DNA from: DASUPK01 sp963831605
GTDB taxonomy: Bacteria; Actinomycetota; Thermoleophilia; Solirubrobacterales; 70-9
Direction: 5' to 3'
Length of the DNA: 64,000 nucleotides
Assembly: GCA_963831605.1 (NCBI GenBank)
Contig: CAWHQR010000008.1
Coordinates: 310,001-374,000 of the forward strand
Positions 42,506 through 51,933 of this stretch are shown in pieces; the first letter of the stretch is position 1; each line of letters begins with the position of its first letter. The notes beneath the pieces were generated by a model. That model ran no database searches and was not told the origin of the DNA. It saw only the letters and a program-made list of their open reading frames with translations. The translations under genes were made by a program, and so were the position numbers.

Positions 42506-42842
42506 CCGGCGTGCGGGACAGGCCTCGATCGAGCTGCTGGCGGCGTTGCCGGCTCTGGCGCTCGCGGCGGCGCTCGCCCTGCAGTTGCTGCTCGTCGGTT
42601 ATTCGCTGACGATCGCGGACGGGGCGGCGGAGGCCGGCGCACTCGCCGGTACCGCCGGCGAGGACGCCAAGCGGGCGGCGGTGGAGGCGCTGCCCGGCTG
42701 GGCGCGGGGGCGCTCGCACGTGAGCGCAGGCGGCGGCAGGGTCACCGTCGAGCTCCGGCCGCCGGCGCCGCTCGGCGCCGTCGCGAGCGCACTCGCGGTC
42801 ACCTCGGAGGCATGGTCGCGGCCGCCCCGCGGAGGCGGATGA
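42495..42842 (+). CDS. TadE-like pilin-related protein (second)
   Basis: About 115 residues from GTG 42495 (a TTG at 42483 is possible). It has the same layout as its neighbour: basic start, GQASIELLAALPALALAAAL helix, short outer domain (HVSAGGGRVTVELRPPAPL). It arose by tandem duplication or serves as a paired minor pilin. The stop overlaps the next ATG (ATGA). Confidence 0.7.
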   Translation: MRPSRRAGQASIELLAALPALALAAALALQLLLVGYSLTIADGAAEAGALAGTAGEDAKRAAVEALPGWARGRSHVSAGGGRVTVELRPPAPLGAVASALAVTSEAWSRPPRGGG

Positions 42843-43361
42843 CCGCCGTGATCCTCGTGGGAGGTGCCGACCGGGGCGCGAGCCGAAGCCTGGCGGCGGC
42901 CGTCGCCGTCGAGGCGGCGGTGCTGACCGGAGCGGGAACCCTGCTGGCTGAAGTGGGCGCGCGGCGGCGCGGACCGACGCTGCTCGCCTCCTCCGGCGCC
43001 CGCGAGCTGGAGGCGGCGCTGCGCTCCTCGGGCCGAAGCGCCTCCGCGCGGGGACATCTCTGCCAGCTGACGGCGGAGGAGCGAGGAGGGGGTCGGCGAG
43101 TTGGTCGCCTCCGTCGCCGATTCCGGGGCCGAGCTCGCGGTCGTTCACCTGCCCGGAAAGCTCTGGGTCCCGGCGCTCGACACGGAGGGGTTCGCGGCGA
43201 CGGGCGGCTGCCTGCTCGTCTCACTGCCGGCCGAGCGCTCTTTGGCGGCGCTGGCCGTCGAGGAGCTCGGGCGGAGGAGACTGCCGTGCCGCATCGCGAC
43301 GCGGCCCCCCGGGCAGCTCGCCGCGCGGCGCGCGCTTGCCGGAGCGCGTCCGGGCGGCTGG
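42839..43361 (+). pseudogene. Unknown protein of the Tad-like cluster, frameshifted, continuous with the next
   Basis: ATG 42839 follows GGAGGCGG and gives MTAVILVGGADRGASRSLAA. The frame shifts at about 43080 into ELVASVADSGAELAVVHLPG and LLVSLPAERSLAALAVEELG. No stop separates it from the TadG-like part downstream, so it is either the N-terminal domain of that protein or a separate gene whose stop has been lost. The domain looks alpha/beta and soluble; I do not recognise it. Confidence 0.45.
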
Positions 43362-44790
43362 GTGTCCGAGATGGCGGCGGGCATCGCGAGGCGGCTGCTC
43401 GGGCTCGGCCGGCGGGACGGGTCGTTGCGCGCGAGCCGCGGACAGGCGCTGCCGGCGCTGCTGGGCGCCGGGTTGCTCCTCGTGCTGGCGGCACTGGCGT
43501 TGGCCGCGATCGGCGGCGCCGCGACGGGCCGAGGGCGGGTGCAACGCGCGGCCGACCTCGCGGCCCTCTCGGCCGCGCGCAGCATGCGCGATGACACCCC
43601 GAGACTGCTGGCGCCCGCGCGGCTTCCCGGTGGTGCCCCGAATCCGAGCCATCTCTCGAAGCCCGAGTTCCTGGAGCGGGCCCGGCTGGCGGCGGTCGCC
43701 GCGGCCAGGAGCAACAGGGTCGACCCGTCCCGGCTTCGGCTCGCCTTCCCGGACGCTGCGGCCGATCCGCCGCTCCAGGCCCGCGCGACGGTGGTCGCCG
43801 CGATCGATCCCGAGCGGCTGCCCGGCGGCGAGCGGCTCGGCGACCGCCGGCCCATTCGCGTGGTCGCCTCCGCGGTAGCCGAGGCGTCGGCACCCGTTTC
43901 GTCGTGGACCGGCATGCCGTCCCAGGCCGAGGGCGGCGGGTATTCGGGCCCGCTCACCTATCGGGACGGGGAGGGGATGCGTCCCGATGTGGCCGCGGCC
44001 TACGACCGGATGGCTCGGGCCGCCCGCCACGCGGGCCTCGACCTGCTGGTGGTCTCGGGCTTCCGCTCCGACGCGGAGCAGGCCCGGCTGTTCGCGCAGC
44101 ATCCGGATCCGCGCTGGGTCGCCCCACCGGGGCACTCCCTGCACCGCTGCGCGACCGAACTCGACCTCGGGCCCTCGGCGGCCTACGGCTGGCTGCTCGC
44201 GCACGCCCCGAGGTTCGGCTTCCTGCGCCGCTATCCGTGGGAGCCCTGGCATTTCGGATTCGTCGCCGGCCCGGCGCCGTGTTCCGAGGCCGGCAATGCG
44301 CTGACCGCGTCCGGTTTCCCCGGCGAGCAGGACGGGCTGGCCCGCAGCTCCGGGCTGCCGAGCTTCGTGCCCGATCGCTTCCGGGCCCCGCTGCTGCGCT
44401 CGGCCGCCCGCTGGAATGTCTCGCCCGGGCTGCTGGCGGCGCAGCTGATGGCCGAATCGGGGTTCAACCCGAATGCGGTGTCGCCGGCGGGCGCCCTCGG
44501 GATCGCCCAGTTCATGCCCTCGACTGGGCGCTCCTATCGGGCTGCGTGACCCGTTCGACCCGGTCGCCTCGATCGATGCCCAGGCCCACCTGATGTCGGA
44601 CCTGCTGCGGCAATTCCGCTCGGTGCCGCTCGCGCTCGCCGCCTACAACGCCGGCTCGGGCGCGGTGGCCGCCTGTCGCTGCGTGCCGCCGTATTCCGAG
44701 ACTCGTGCGTACGTCGCGCGGATCCTGGCGCTCGCCGGAGGGGCGGGCGTGCTGCTGGCGCCACCGCTGGAGGTGCGACTCGTCAGGTAG
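43362..44790 (+). pseudogene. TadG-like membrane protein fused to VanY-type carboxypeptidase and SLT transglycosylase, late frameshift
   Basis: The order is: a TadG-like helix with pseudopilin-type tail (SRGQALPALLGAGLLLVLAA, then RVQRAADLAALSAARSM); a linker; a VanY/M15-type D-Ala-D-Ala carboxypeptidase domain (GFRSDAEQARLF, GHSLHRCATELDLG, PWEPWHFGFV, the zinc-ligand pattern); then a lytic transglycosylase (SLT) domain (AAQLMAESGFNPNAVSPAGA, LGIAQFMPSTG). A frame change at about 44540 precedes the last 80 codons (DPFDPVASIDAQAHLMSDLL, LALAAYNAGSGAVAAC). GTG 43362 or ATG 43371 may be the start if it is separate from the preceding frame. Two wall-cutting domains suggest it opens peptidoglycan for the pilus. 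Confidence 0.65.
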
Positions 44791-46108
44791 TCAGGGAGTA
44801 ACCGGGTTCGGTTTCTCCGCCGGGATCTCGCCGGCCACCTCGAGGCCGTTCCCGGAATACCGGTAGATGTCGAAGACTCCGGCCGTCGGGTCGCCGTGGA
44901 CGTCCATGTCGATCGGGCCGGAGGCGCCGGTGTAGTCGATGTCCTTGCCGTCCTCGAGCGCCTTGATCGCGTCGGGGAGCTGCTGCCAGGTGAACTGGTC
45001 GCCGCCGGGAGCGGTGATGTCGATCAGGTGATCCGCCATCTTCTGGCCGTCGGTCGAGCCGGCCGCGACCGCCGCGAGATAGCAGAGCACCGTTGCGTCG
45101 AACTCCTGCGCGGCGTAGGGCGCGGCCATGACGTCGCGCGGACCCGCCGACCTGAAGGCCTCCGCGAACGCAGTCGAAGCCTCCGCCTCCCCGGGCGCTC
45201 CGGGAGCCAGGGCCCGCATCCCGTCGATCGAATCGGGGCCGACCCGGGCCGGAAGACCGGGGGAGACGAGCTGATCGCTGCCCCAGGCGATGCCGGGGTT
45301 CCAGCCGGGGCTCGACGACAGCGCCGGCGCGAGCTGGGAGAAGCCGTCGAGGCCGTCGATCAGCAGGATCGCGTCCGGGTCGCCGGCGGTGATCTGCTCC
45401 GCCTGGCCCGTGAATGGCGGGGTCAGCCTCGTCTGGCCGCCGAGCGTGCCGTTCCCGTGCTGCCAATCCTTGATGAAGTCCTGGCTCAGCGAGTCTCCAT
45501 AGCTGTCGCTGGCGGCGGCGACGTTGACGCTGTGGCCCTGGGCGCCGCCCAGGTCGTGGTCGATCGCGTCGGAGAGAGCCGAGCCCTCGACCGACTCCGG
45601 CAGGGCGGTGCTGTTGACGAGGTCGTGATCGTTCAGGTCGGCGACGTCCACGCTCGCGGGCACCGGTGAGATCTCGAGGACCTTGGCCGGGATGACGACG
45701 TCGTTCGCCGTCTGGGCGACCGCGTCGGCGGACCACGGCCCGGTCAGGCAGCTGGCCCGCTCGTCGTTGACCAGCTTCGTCGCCGACGCCGTTGCGCTAT
45801 CCGGATCGGGTCCCTGGTCCTCGGAGACGGTGCGAATCGTGTGATCGGCCCCCGTGGTCTTGATCGCCTGCCTGATCTGGTCGACCGCGAGATCGGAGGC
45901 CTTCCGTCCCGACTCGCCCAGGGCCGTCGAGGTGCCGCTCAGCGGCAGGGAGTTTCCGATGATCAGGCTGAGCTGCTTTGGAGCCCGGGCCGTTGCCGGC
46001 ACCACCACCGCCGCAGGCGGCGAGGCCGAGAGCGAGCGCCAGTCCGGCAACGGCGATCGCCCCACGACGGAGGTTGGCCCCGGCTCCCTGGTCCGCGTTC
46101 ACAGCCAC
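44791..46108 (-). pseudogene. Branched-chain amino-acid-type ABC substrate-binding lipoprotein, one frameshift
   Basis: The start (LRRGAIAVAGLALALGLAAC) is a lipoprotein signal with the lipobox LAAC. The frame changes near 45985 into the mature Leu/Ile/Val-binding-protein fold: LSLIIGNSLPLSGTSTALGE, CLTGPWSADAVAQTANDVVI, PYAAQEFDATVLCYLAAVAA. Family members deliver amino acids or amides to an ABC permease, but no permease or ATPase is adjacent. One base restores about 438 residues. The stop abuts the transglycosylase gene tail-to-tail. Confidence 0.75.
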
Positions 46109-46132
46109 TTACCGAACGGTAGGGTGCCAGGA

Positions 46133-46601
46133 ATGTCGACGGTTGAGGTCCAGGGAATCGAGGGGCTCAAGGCACTCCAGGGTCAGGAGATCGGTCCCAG
46201 CGAGTGGCGCACGGTCACGCAGGAGGACATCGACACCTTCGCCGATCTCACCGGCGACCACCAGTGGATCCACACCGACGTCGAACGCGCCAAGACCGAG
46301 AGCCCGTTCGGCACGACGGTCGCCCACGGCAACCTGACCCTCTCCCTGATCGACGGCCTGCGCATCGAGCTGATGCGATCCACCGGGTTCAAGCTCGGGG
46401 TCAACTACGGCTGGAACAAGGTCCGCTTCCCGGCGCCGGTCCCCTCAGGGTCGACGAATTCGTGCGACAGCCGAAGTGGTCGAGGTCGAAGAGGTCGGCG
46501 GCGGCTGGTTCCAGATCGTCACCCGCTTCAAGGTCGAAGTCGAGGGCAACGACAAGCCCGCCTGTGTTGCCGACTCGGTCGGCCGCGCATTGCCTGAATA
46601 G
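46133..46601 (+). pseudogene. MaoC-type (R)-enoyl-CoA hydratase, one frameshift
   Basis: ATG 46133 leads to a hot-dog-fold MaoC dehydratase: ADLTGDHQWIHTDVERAK, with the catalytic Asp/His pair, and FGTTVAHGNLTLSLIDGL. The frame changes at about 46455 (PAPVPSGS) into VVEVEEVGGGWFQIVTRFKV and ends in TAG. Repaired length is about 155 residues, normal for the family. It hydrates (2E)-enoyl-CoA to the (R)-3-hydroxy form. A TAGGGT box lies seven bases before the ATG. Confidence 0.72.
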
Positions 46602-46632
46602 CTCAGCGGGATACGCATCTCGCGCGGGTGGC

Positions 46633-46681
46633 GCGGAATCTCATCCGGGGTGAGATGCCTCGATCCCCGGTGAGATTCCGC
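46633..46681. terminator. Long inverted repeat between convergent genes
   Basis: Arms 46633-46650 and 46665-46681 pair over about 17 bp with one bulge, around a 14-base loop. It sits between the convergent MaoC and cupredoxin genes and is a probable bidirectional terminator, though T runs are lacking. The loop repeats the TGAGAT of the right arm, so two alternative pairings are possible. Confidence 0.55.
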
Positions 46682-46715
46682 GACAGGACCCGCGCGCCAT
46701 GCGGCAGGTCCCGCG

Positions 46716-47157
46716 CTACTTGACTGTCAGCGTGCCCTCCATGCCAGCTTCCCGGTGGCCGGGCACGGTGCAGTAGAAGGTGTAGGTCCCGGCCGTCAAG
46801 TTGACGGTGGCGTTGGCTGTGCCCGAGGAGACCAGGTTGGTCTGGCCCAGTATCTTGCCCGAGGAGTCCGCGACCGCGACGTCGTGCTGCAACGGCTGCT
46901 TGTTGTCGAAGTTGACCGTCACGCTGCCGGCCTTGGCGCTGACGGTCCTTCTGATCGAAGGCCAGCGTCGAACCCGACGGTGTCGAGATGTCGACCGTCG
47001 AGGCGCCTCCTCCGGCACCGCCGCCGGTAGCGGGGGTGGTCGAGGCGGGCGTCGAGGCTGCCGCCGTCGTGGAGTTGTCGCTGCTGCTGCTGCCACAGGC
47101 CGTGAGGCCGAGGACAGCCAGCGCCGCAACGGCCAGCATTGCTGAAGCCTTCTTCAT
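46716..47157 (-). pseudogene. Cupredoxin (plastocyanin-like) lipoprotein, one frameshift
   Basis: ATG 47157 gives a lipoprotein signal (MLAVAALAVLGLTAC), a Ser/Thr/Gly linker and STVDISTPSGSTLAFDQK, then a frame change near 46945 into a cupredoxin domain. Type-1 copper ligands are visible: His in PLQHDVAV, and Cys, His and Met in YCTVPGHREAGM. It would carry electrons at the outer membrane face. One base restores about 146 residues. No oxidase gene is adjacent. Confidence 0.75.
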
Positions 47158-47224
47158 CCGGAACACCTTTCTCTCGTCACCAGGGGGTTGAACCTTATTA
47201 CGGCCCCGGCAGGGCGTCGGATTG

Positions 47225-48073
47225 CTAGTCGCCCTCGAACTCCGGGGTCTCCCCGCCGAAGAAGGCGGTGACGCCCCGTCGCAGGTCGTTCGTGCCCATG
47301 CTGTCGGCGATTCCGTGCCGCTCCAGCTGCAGGTGGTCGTTGATCGAGTGCTCGATCGACTCATGCAGCAGGCTCTTGGTCATCCGGACGTAGTAGGGGG
47401 CCTTCGCGGCGAGCTTCTCGGCCTTTTCCCTGGCTCGGTCGAGCAGCTCCTCGGCGGGCACCACCTCGGTGACGAGGCCGGCCTCGAGCGCCGCTTCGGC
47501 GTCGAGGTTCGGATCGTTGAGGGCCAGCTCCAGCGCCTTCGCGGGGCCGACGACGCGCGGCAGGAAATAGGTCATGCCGCCGTCGGGGGCCGCGCCGATC
47601 CGCCCGTAGGCGATCGCCAGGAACGCGTCCTCCGAGGCGATCCGGATATCGGCGGAGAGCGCCAGGGACATGCCCGCTCCGGCGGCCGGGCCATTGATCG
47701 CCGCGATCACGGGATAGGGAATCCGGCGGATGTCGACGATGGCGTTGTGGAGCAACTCGGCCCCGCGCCGCACCTCGGAAGGAAGGTCGACGGACTCCTC
47801 GGTCACGCCCCGCTTGAACCAGTTGACGTCCCCGCCCGAGCAGAACGCTCGGCCGGCGCCGGTCAGGATCAGAGCGCGAATCGGCGCGCGATCCGCGAGC
47901 CACGCCGCGGCGGTTGTGAGCTCTCCGATCAGCTCCGGGCTCATCGCGTTGAGCGCATCGGGGCGGTTCAGCGTCAAGGTGCCGACCCGGCCATCCACGT
48001 CGAGCTCGAGCGTCTCGAGCTCCGGCGGGTCGTCGGTGAGAAGAGGAACTCCGGTCTCTGCGGTCTCTGCCAT
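47225..48073 (-). CDS. Enoyl-CoA hydratase/isomerase family protein (PaaG-like)
   Basis: About 282 residues, crotonase fold. Oxyanion-hole segments are AFCSGGDVNWF and INGPAAGAGMSLALSADIRI; the catalytic-loop aspartate is kept in RIGAAPDGGMTYFLP, an arrangement closer to PaaG isomerases than to classic hydratases. The substrate is uncertain. ATG 48073 is chosen because GGAGG lies five bases before it. It diverges from uvrC. Confidence 0.82.
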   Translation of the reverse strand: MAETAETGVPLLTDDPPELETLELDVDGRVGTLTLNRPDALNAMSPELIGELTTAAAWLADRAPIRALILTGAGRAFCSGGDVNWFKRGVTEESVDLPSEVRRGAELLHNAIVDIRRIPYPVIAAINGPAAGAGMSLALSADIRIASEDAFLAIAYGRIGAAPDGGMTYFLPRVVGPAKALELALNDPNLDAEAALEAGLVTEVVPAEELLDRAREKAEKLAAKAPYYVRMTKSLLHESIEHSINDHLQLERHGIADSMGTNDLRRGVTAFFGGETPEFEGD

Positions 48074-48118
48074 CAAGGCCTCCTAAGGCGGGGGGACGCG
48101 GAGCCTACCCTTCTACTT

Positions 48119-50032
48119 GTGCCCAAGAGCAGCCAGAAGTTGGCCGACCAGCGGAAGGAGCTCCCGGATGCTCCGGGCGTCTACGTGTTCCGCAACCGGG
48201 CCGGAGACGCGCTCTACGTCGGCAAGGCGAACTCGATCCGGAAGCGCGTGGCCTCGCATTTCGCGGGCAAGGGCGGCGGCCGTGGGTCGGGGATGGGCGG
48301 AACGGCCGAGCTGATCGACCGCACGGACTCGATCGAGTTCCTGGTCACCGAGAACGAGCCCGAGGCGCTGCTCGCCGAGCAGAGCTTCATCAAGCGCTAC
48401 CGGCCCCGCTTCAACATCCGCCTGAGGGACGACAAGTCGTATCCGTACGTCGGCGTCAGCCTCGATGAGGAGTTCCCGCGCGTCTACTTCACGCGGGAGC
48501 GGCACCGGACCAATCGCGCCTACTTCGGCCCGTTCTCCAGTGCCAAGCGCGTTCGCGAGACGCTCGACCTCCTGGGCAAGCTCTTCCAGTACCGCACCTG
48601 CGAGGGGCCGGAGCCCGGGCGGCGCTCGGGGGTCCCGTGCCTCGACTACTACATAAAGCGCTGCCAGGCACCCTGCGTGGGCTACATCGACAAGGAGGAG
48701 TACCGGGGCAACATCGACCGCATCGTCGGCTTCCTCTCCGGCCGCTACAAGGAGATCGCCGGCGACCTCGAGGCGAAGATGGAGGAGGCATCCGAGGCCC
48801 AGGATTTCGAGCGTGCGGTGCTCTTCCGGGACCGGCTGAACGCTGTCCGCTCGATGATGGAGCGCCAGCAGGTCGCCGGAGGCTCGCTGGGCAGCGCTGA
48901 TCTGATCGCCGTCGCGGTTGAGGGCAACGACGCGAACGCGCAGGTCTTCCAGGTTCGCGACGGGGTGCTCGCCGAGCGGCAGGGCTTCTATCTGGCGGGC
49001 GAGGACGAGGCGGTCGAGGCCGATCGCGATCCGGCCGAGGTCGCCGAGACCTTCATGCTCCAGTACTACGGCGCGGCACCCGCCGTCCCCGGCCGGGTGA
49101 TCGTCGGCCCCGAGCTCCGGGACCGCACGGACGTGCTCGCAGAGGCGCTGTCGAGCCAGCGCGACGCGCAGGTGGAGGTCCGCGTGGCCTCGCGCGGCGA
49201 CCTGCGCCGGCTGCGGGAGCTGGCCGAGAAGAACGCGAAGCTCGCACTCGCCCAGGACAAGCTGCGGCGAGAGCATCGCCGCCAGCAGCGCGTCGAGACG
49301 CTCTCCTCCCTCCAGGAGGTGCTGGGCCTCGAGCGCGTTCCTGTCCGGATCGAGGGGTTCGACATCTCGAACCTCGGCGAGACCCACACCGTCGCCTCCA
49401 TGGTCGTCTTCGAGGGCGGCGCCCCGAAGAAGTCCGACTACCGCAAGTTCAACATCCGCGGGGAGGAGGGAACCAACGGCCAGGGGCCTGACGACTTTGC
49501 CTCGATGTCCGAGGTGCTGGGCCGGCGACTCGGGCGCTACATGCAGCAGGTCGACATCTCGCCGCACGACTCCGACCGTGACGCGAGCTTCGCCGCGCTC
49601 CCGGACCTGATCGTGATCGACGGCGGCAAGGGTCAGCTCTCGGCTGGGCTGAAGGCGCTCGAGCCGTTCACCGAGCGCGGTGTGGCGGTGGTCAGCCTGG
49701 CGAAGCGAATCGAGGAGGTCTTCGTGCCGGGCCGGTCGGCCCCGATCCTCCTGGAGAAGAGCTCAGACGCCCTTCGCATCCTGCAACGAGTCCGCGACGA
49801 GGCCCACAGGTTCGCGATCACCCACCACCGAGGCCGTCGCGACAAGGCGATGACGGCCTCGGTGCTCGACGGCGTGCGAGGCGTAGGCCCGGCGCGGAAG
49901 AGGGCCCTTCTTCGTCATTTCGGCTCGCCGGATCGCCTCCTCACAGCCAGCCGAGAGGAGCTCGAAGCGGTGCCCGGGGTGCCCGGTAAGCTCGCTCGCG
50001 AGATCCACAGGCAACTGCACAGAGCGGGCTGA
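48119..50032 (+). CDS. uvrC: Excinuclease ABC subunit C
   Basis: About 637 residues. Domain order: GIY-YIG nuclease (DAPGVYVFRNRAGDALYVGK), the cysteine region (CLDYYIKRCQAPCVGYI), UVR domain (EEASEAQDFERAVLFRDRL), RNase-H-like nuclease (IEGFDISNLGETHTVASMV, then LPDLIVIDGGKGQL) and tandem helix-hairpin-helix (VRGVGPARKRALLRHFGS). It makes both incisions in nucleotide excision repair. GTG 48119 is the start: TACCCT ends seven bases before it, consistent with leaderless transcription; the 300 upstream codons in frame are antisense to the crotonase gene. Confidence 0.95.
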   Translation: MPKSSQKLADQRKELPDAPGVYVFRNRAGDALYVGKANSIRKRVASHFAGKGGGRGSGMGGTAELIDRTDSIEFLVTENEPEALLAEQSFIKRYRPRFNIRLRDDKSYPYVGVSLDEEFPRVYFTRERHRTNRAYFGPFSSAKRVRETLDLLGKLFQYRTCEGPEPGRRSGVPCLDYYIKRCQAPCVGYIDKEEYRGNIDRIVGFLSGRYKEIAGDLEAKMEEASEAQDFERAVLFRDRLNAVRSMMERQQVAGGSLGSADLIAVAVEGNDANAQVFQVRDGVLAERQGFYLAGEDEAVEADRDPAEVAETFMLQYYGAAPAVPGRVIVGPELRDRTDVLAEALSSQRDAQVEVRVASRGDLRRLRELAEKNAKLALAQDKLRREHRRQQRVETLSSLQEVLGLERVPVRIEGFDISNLGETHTVASMVVFEGGAPKKSDYRKFNIRGEEGTNGQGPDDFASMSEVLGRRLGRYMQQVDISPHDSDRDASFAALPDLIVIDGGKGQLSAGLKALEPFTERGVAVVSLAKRIEEVFVPGRSAPILLEKSSDALRILQRVRDEAHRFAITHHRGRRDKAMTASVLDGVRGVGPARKRALLRHFGSPDRLLTASREELEAVPGVPGKLAREIHRQLHRAG

Positions 50033-50967
50033 TGGCAAAGAGTGCCTCGACCAATGGAGATGCTGCCCGGCCCAGCGATCACCGGGTGGAGCTGGTCGTG
50101 ATCACCGGTTATTCGGGCGCCGGCAAGTCCGAGGCGATCGCCGCCTTCGAGGACGGCGGCTACTTCTGCGTCGACAACCTGCCGCCGCGGATGATCGGAG
50201 GGCTCGGCGAGCTCTTCCGGCACGAGGGCAGTGGGGTGGAGAAGGCGGCGGTCGTGACCGATGTCCGGGGCGGCGACTATTTCGAGGATCTGCGGGCGGT
50301 CCTCGACGAGCTCGTCGGCGGCGGCCTCGACCTCAAGGTGGTCTTCCTGGAGGCCGACGAGGAGGCCCTCCTGCACCGCTACAAGGAGACGCGCCGCCGC
50401 CACCCGCTGGCCCGGAGCGGCCGCATCGTCGACGGAATCCGCGAGGAGCGCGAGCTGCTCGCTCCACTGCGCGAACGCGCCGATGTAGTCATCGACACGA
50501 CCTCACTGACGGGCGGGGCGCTGCGCCGCCGCATCGCCACCGAGTTGATCGGCCGCGACGCCCAGGAGAACCAGCTCGCGCTCACGATCCTCACCTTCGG
50601 CTTCAAGAACGGCCCGCCCTCCGACGCCGACCTGACCCTCGACGTCCGCTTCCTGCCGAACCCGCACTACGTCGACGAGCTGCGGCCGCTCACCGGGCTC
50701 GACGAGCCGGTGAGGGAATACGTCGAGTCCGGCACGCAGGCCGGCGAGTTCTACGGCAGGCTGATGCCGCTGCTCGAATTCCTCCTGCCCGCCTACGTCG
50801 CTGAGGGCAAGCAGCACCTGACGATCGCCGTCGGCTGTACCGGCGGCCGGCACCGCTCAGTCACGGTCGCCGACCGGATCGCGCGGGAGCTCGGCAAGCG
50901 GGACGACGTCAAGCTGCAGCTCGTGCACCGAGACGTGGAGCTGGCGCCCACCAGTCCGCTGCGCTGA
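50032..50967 (+). CDS. rapZ: RNase adapter protein RapZ (YvcJ family)
   Basis: 311 residues. P-loop GYSGAGKS at residues 26-33, FCVDNLPPRM, FGFKNGPPSDADLTLDVRFL, and the C-terminal IAVGCTGGRHRSVTVAD motif. RapZ/YvcJ proteins bind nucleotides and, in E. coli, small RNAs controlling glucosamine-6-phosphate synthase. The ATG overlaps the uvrC stop (TGATG). In most actinobacteria yvcK and whiA follow; here an ABC exporter does. Confidence 0.93.
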   Translation: MAKSASTNGDAARPSDHRVELVVITGYSGAGKSEAIAAFEDGGYFCVDNLPPRMIGGLGELFRHEGSGVEKAAVVTDVRGGDYFEDLRAVLDELVGGGLDLKVVFLEADEEALLHRYKETRRRHPLARSGRIVDGIREERELLAPLRERADVVIDTTSLTGGALRRRIATELIGRDAQENQLALTILTFGFKNGPPSDADLTLDVRFLPNPHYVDELRPLTGLDEPVREYVESGTQAGEFYGRLMPLLEFLLPAYVAEGKQHLTIAVGCTGGRHRSVTVADRIARELGKRDDVKLQLVHRDVELAPTSPLR

Positions 50968-51003
50968 GGAGCAGAGGGCGAAGCCGACCCTAAGATCCTC
51001 GCC

Positions 51004-51933
51004 GTGTCCACTTCCGTGATCAGCGTCCAGGGGCTGCGCAAGTCCTACGACGGCTTCGAGGCCGTGCGGGGCATCGACCTGGAGGTGGCCGCCGGCGAGA
51101 TCTTCGCCTTCCTGGGGCCTAACGGCGCCGGCAAGACCACCACCGTCGAGATCCTGGAGGGCTACCGGACCCGGACCGGCGGCGAGGTGAGGGTGCTGGG
51201 TGTGGACCCGCGGGACGCGGACCGCGGCTGGCGCAACCGGGTCGGCTTCGTCCTCCAGGAATCCAGGCTCGTCCCCGAGCTCACCCCGCGGGAGGCGATC
51301 GAGCAGTACGCCGGCTACTACTCGCGTCCGAGGGACATCGACGAGACGGTCGAGTTGGTCGGACTCTCGGAGAAGGCGGACGTGCGGACCTCGAAGCTCT
51401 CGGGCGGCCAGCAGCGGCGGCTCGACGTCGCCCTGGCCCTGATCGGGGACCCCGAATTGCTCTTCCTCGACGAACCAACGACGGGCTTCGACCCGTCAGC
51501 ACGCCGCCAGGCGTGGGACGTGATCGGCGGTCTTCGGAACCTCGGCAAGACCGTCTTCCTGACGACGCACTACATGGAGGAGGCGCAGACGCTGGCGGAT
51601 CGCGTCGCCATCATCTCGGCGGGGAGGATCGTCGCCAGCGGCTCGCCCGACGACATCGGCGGTGACCGCGAGCGGCGCACCGAGATCAGCTTTCGGCTGC
51701 CGGCCGGGGTCCGGGCTCCCGATCTGCCATTTGCGGTGCGGACGAGCGCGCGGATTGATGCGGGTGCCGTCTCGCTGGCCGCAGACGACCCCGTTCCCAT
51801 CCTGCGCGAGCTCACCAACTGGGCGGCGGAGCGCGGCGTCGGGCTGCCGGGCCTCGTGGTCGGCTCGCCGAGCCTCGAGGACGTCTACCTGGAGCTGACC
51901 GAGGGGTCCGACGGCGCGGAGGCGGCGGAATGA
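51004..51933 (+). CDS. ABC transporter ATP-binding protein (DrrA/CcmA-like)
   Basis: 309 residues: Walker A GPNGAGKTT, signature LSGGQQRRLDV, Walker B LLFLDEPTTGFDP, H-loop TTHYMEEA, and a C-terminal extension of about 90 residues typical of drug/antibiotic or lipid exporters. A TAAGAT box ends seven bases before the GTG (leaderless-type). The stop overlaps the permease ATG (ATGA). Confidence 0.9.
   Translation: MSTSVISVQGLRKSYDGFEAVRGIDLEVAAGEIFAFLGPNGAGKTTTVEILEGYRTRTGGEVRVLGVDPRDADRGWRNRVGFVLQESRLVPELTPREAIEQYAGYYSRPRDIDETVELVGLSEKADVRTSKLSGGQQRRLDVALALIGDPELLFLDEPTTGFDPSARRQAWDVIGGLRNLGKTVFLTTHYMEEAQTLADRVAIISAGRIVASGSPDDIGGDRERRTEISFRLPAGVRAPDLPFAVRTSARIDAGAVSLAADDPVPILRELTNWAAERGVGLPGLVVGSPSLEDVYLELTEGSDGAEAAE

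Noticed and set aside
46594..46680. tRNA-like D-arm (TAGCTCAGCGGG) after the MaoC gene
   Set aside because: No anticodon stem, T-loop (GTTCRA) or acceptor pairing follows; the similarity stops after the D-arm.
47222..48118. A 300-codon N-terminal extension of UvrC
   Set aside because: It is antisense to an intact crotonase gene, and UvrC homology begins just after GTG 48119, which has a well-placed -10-like box.
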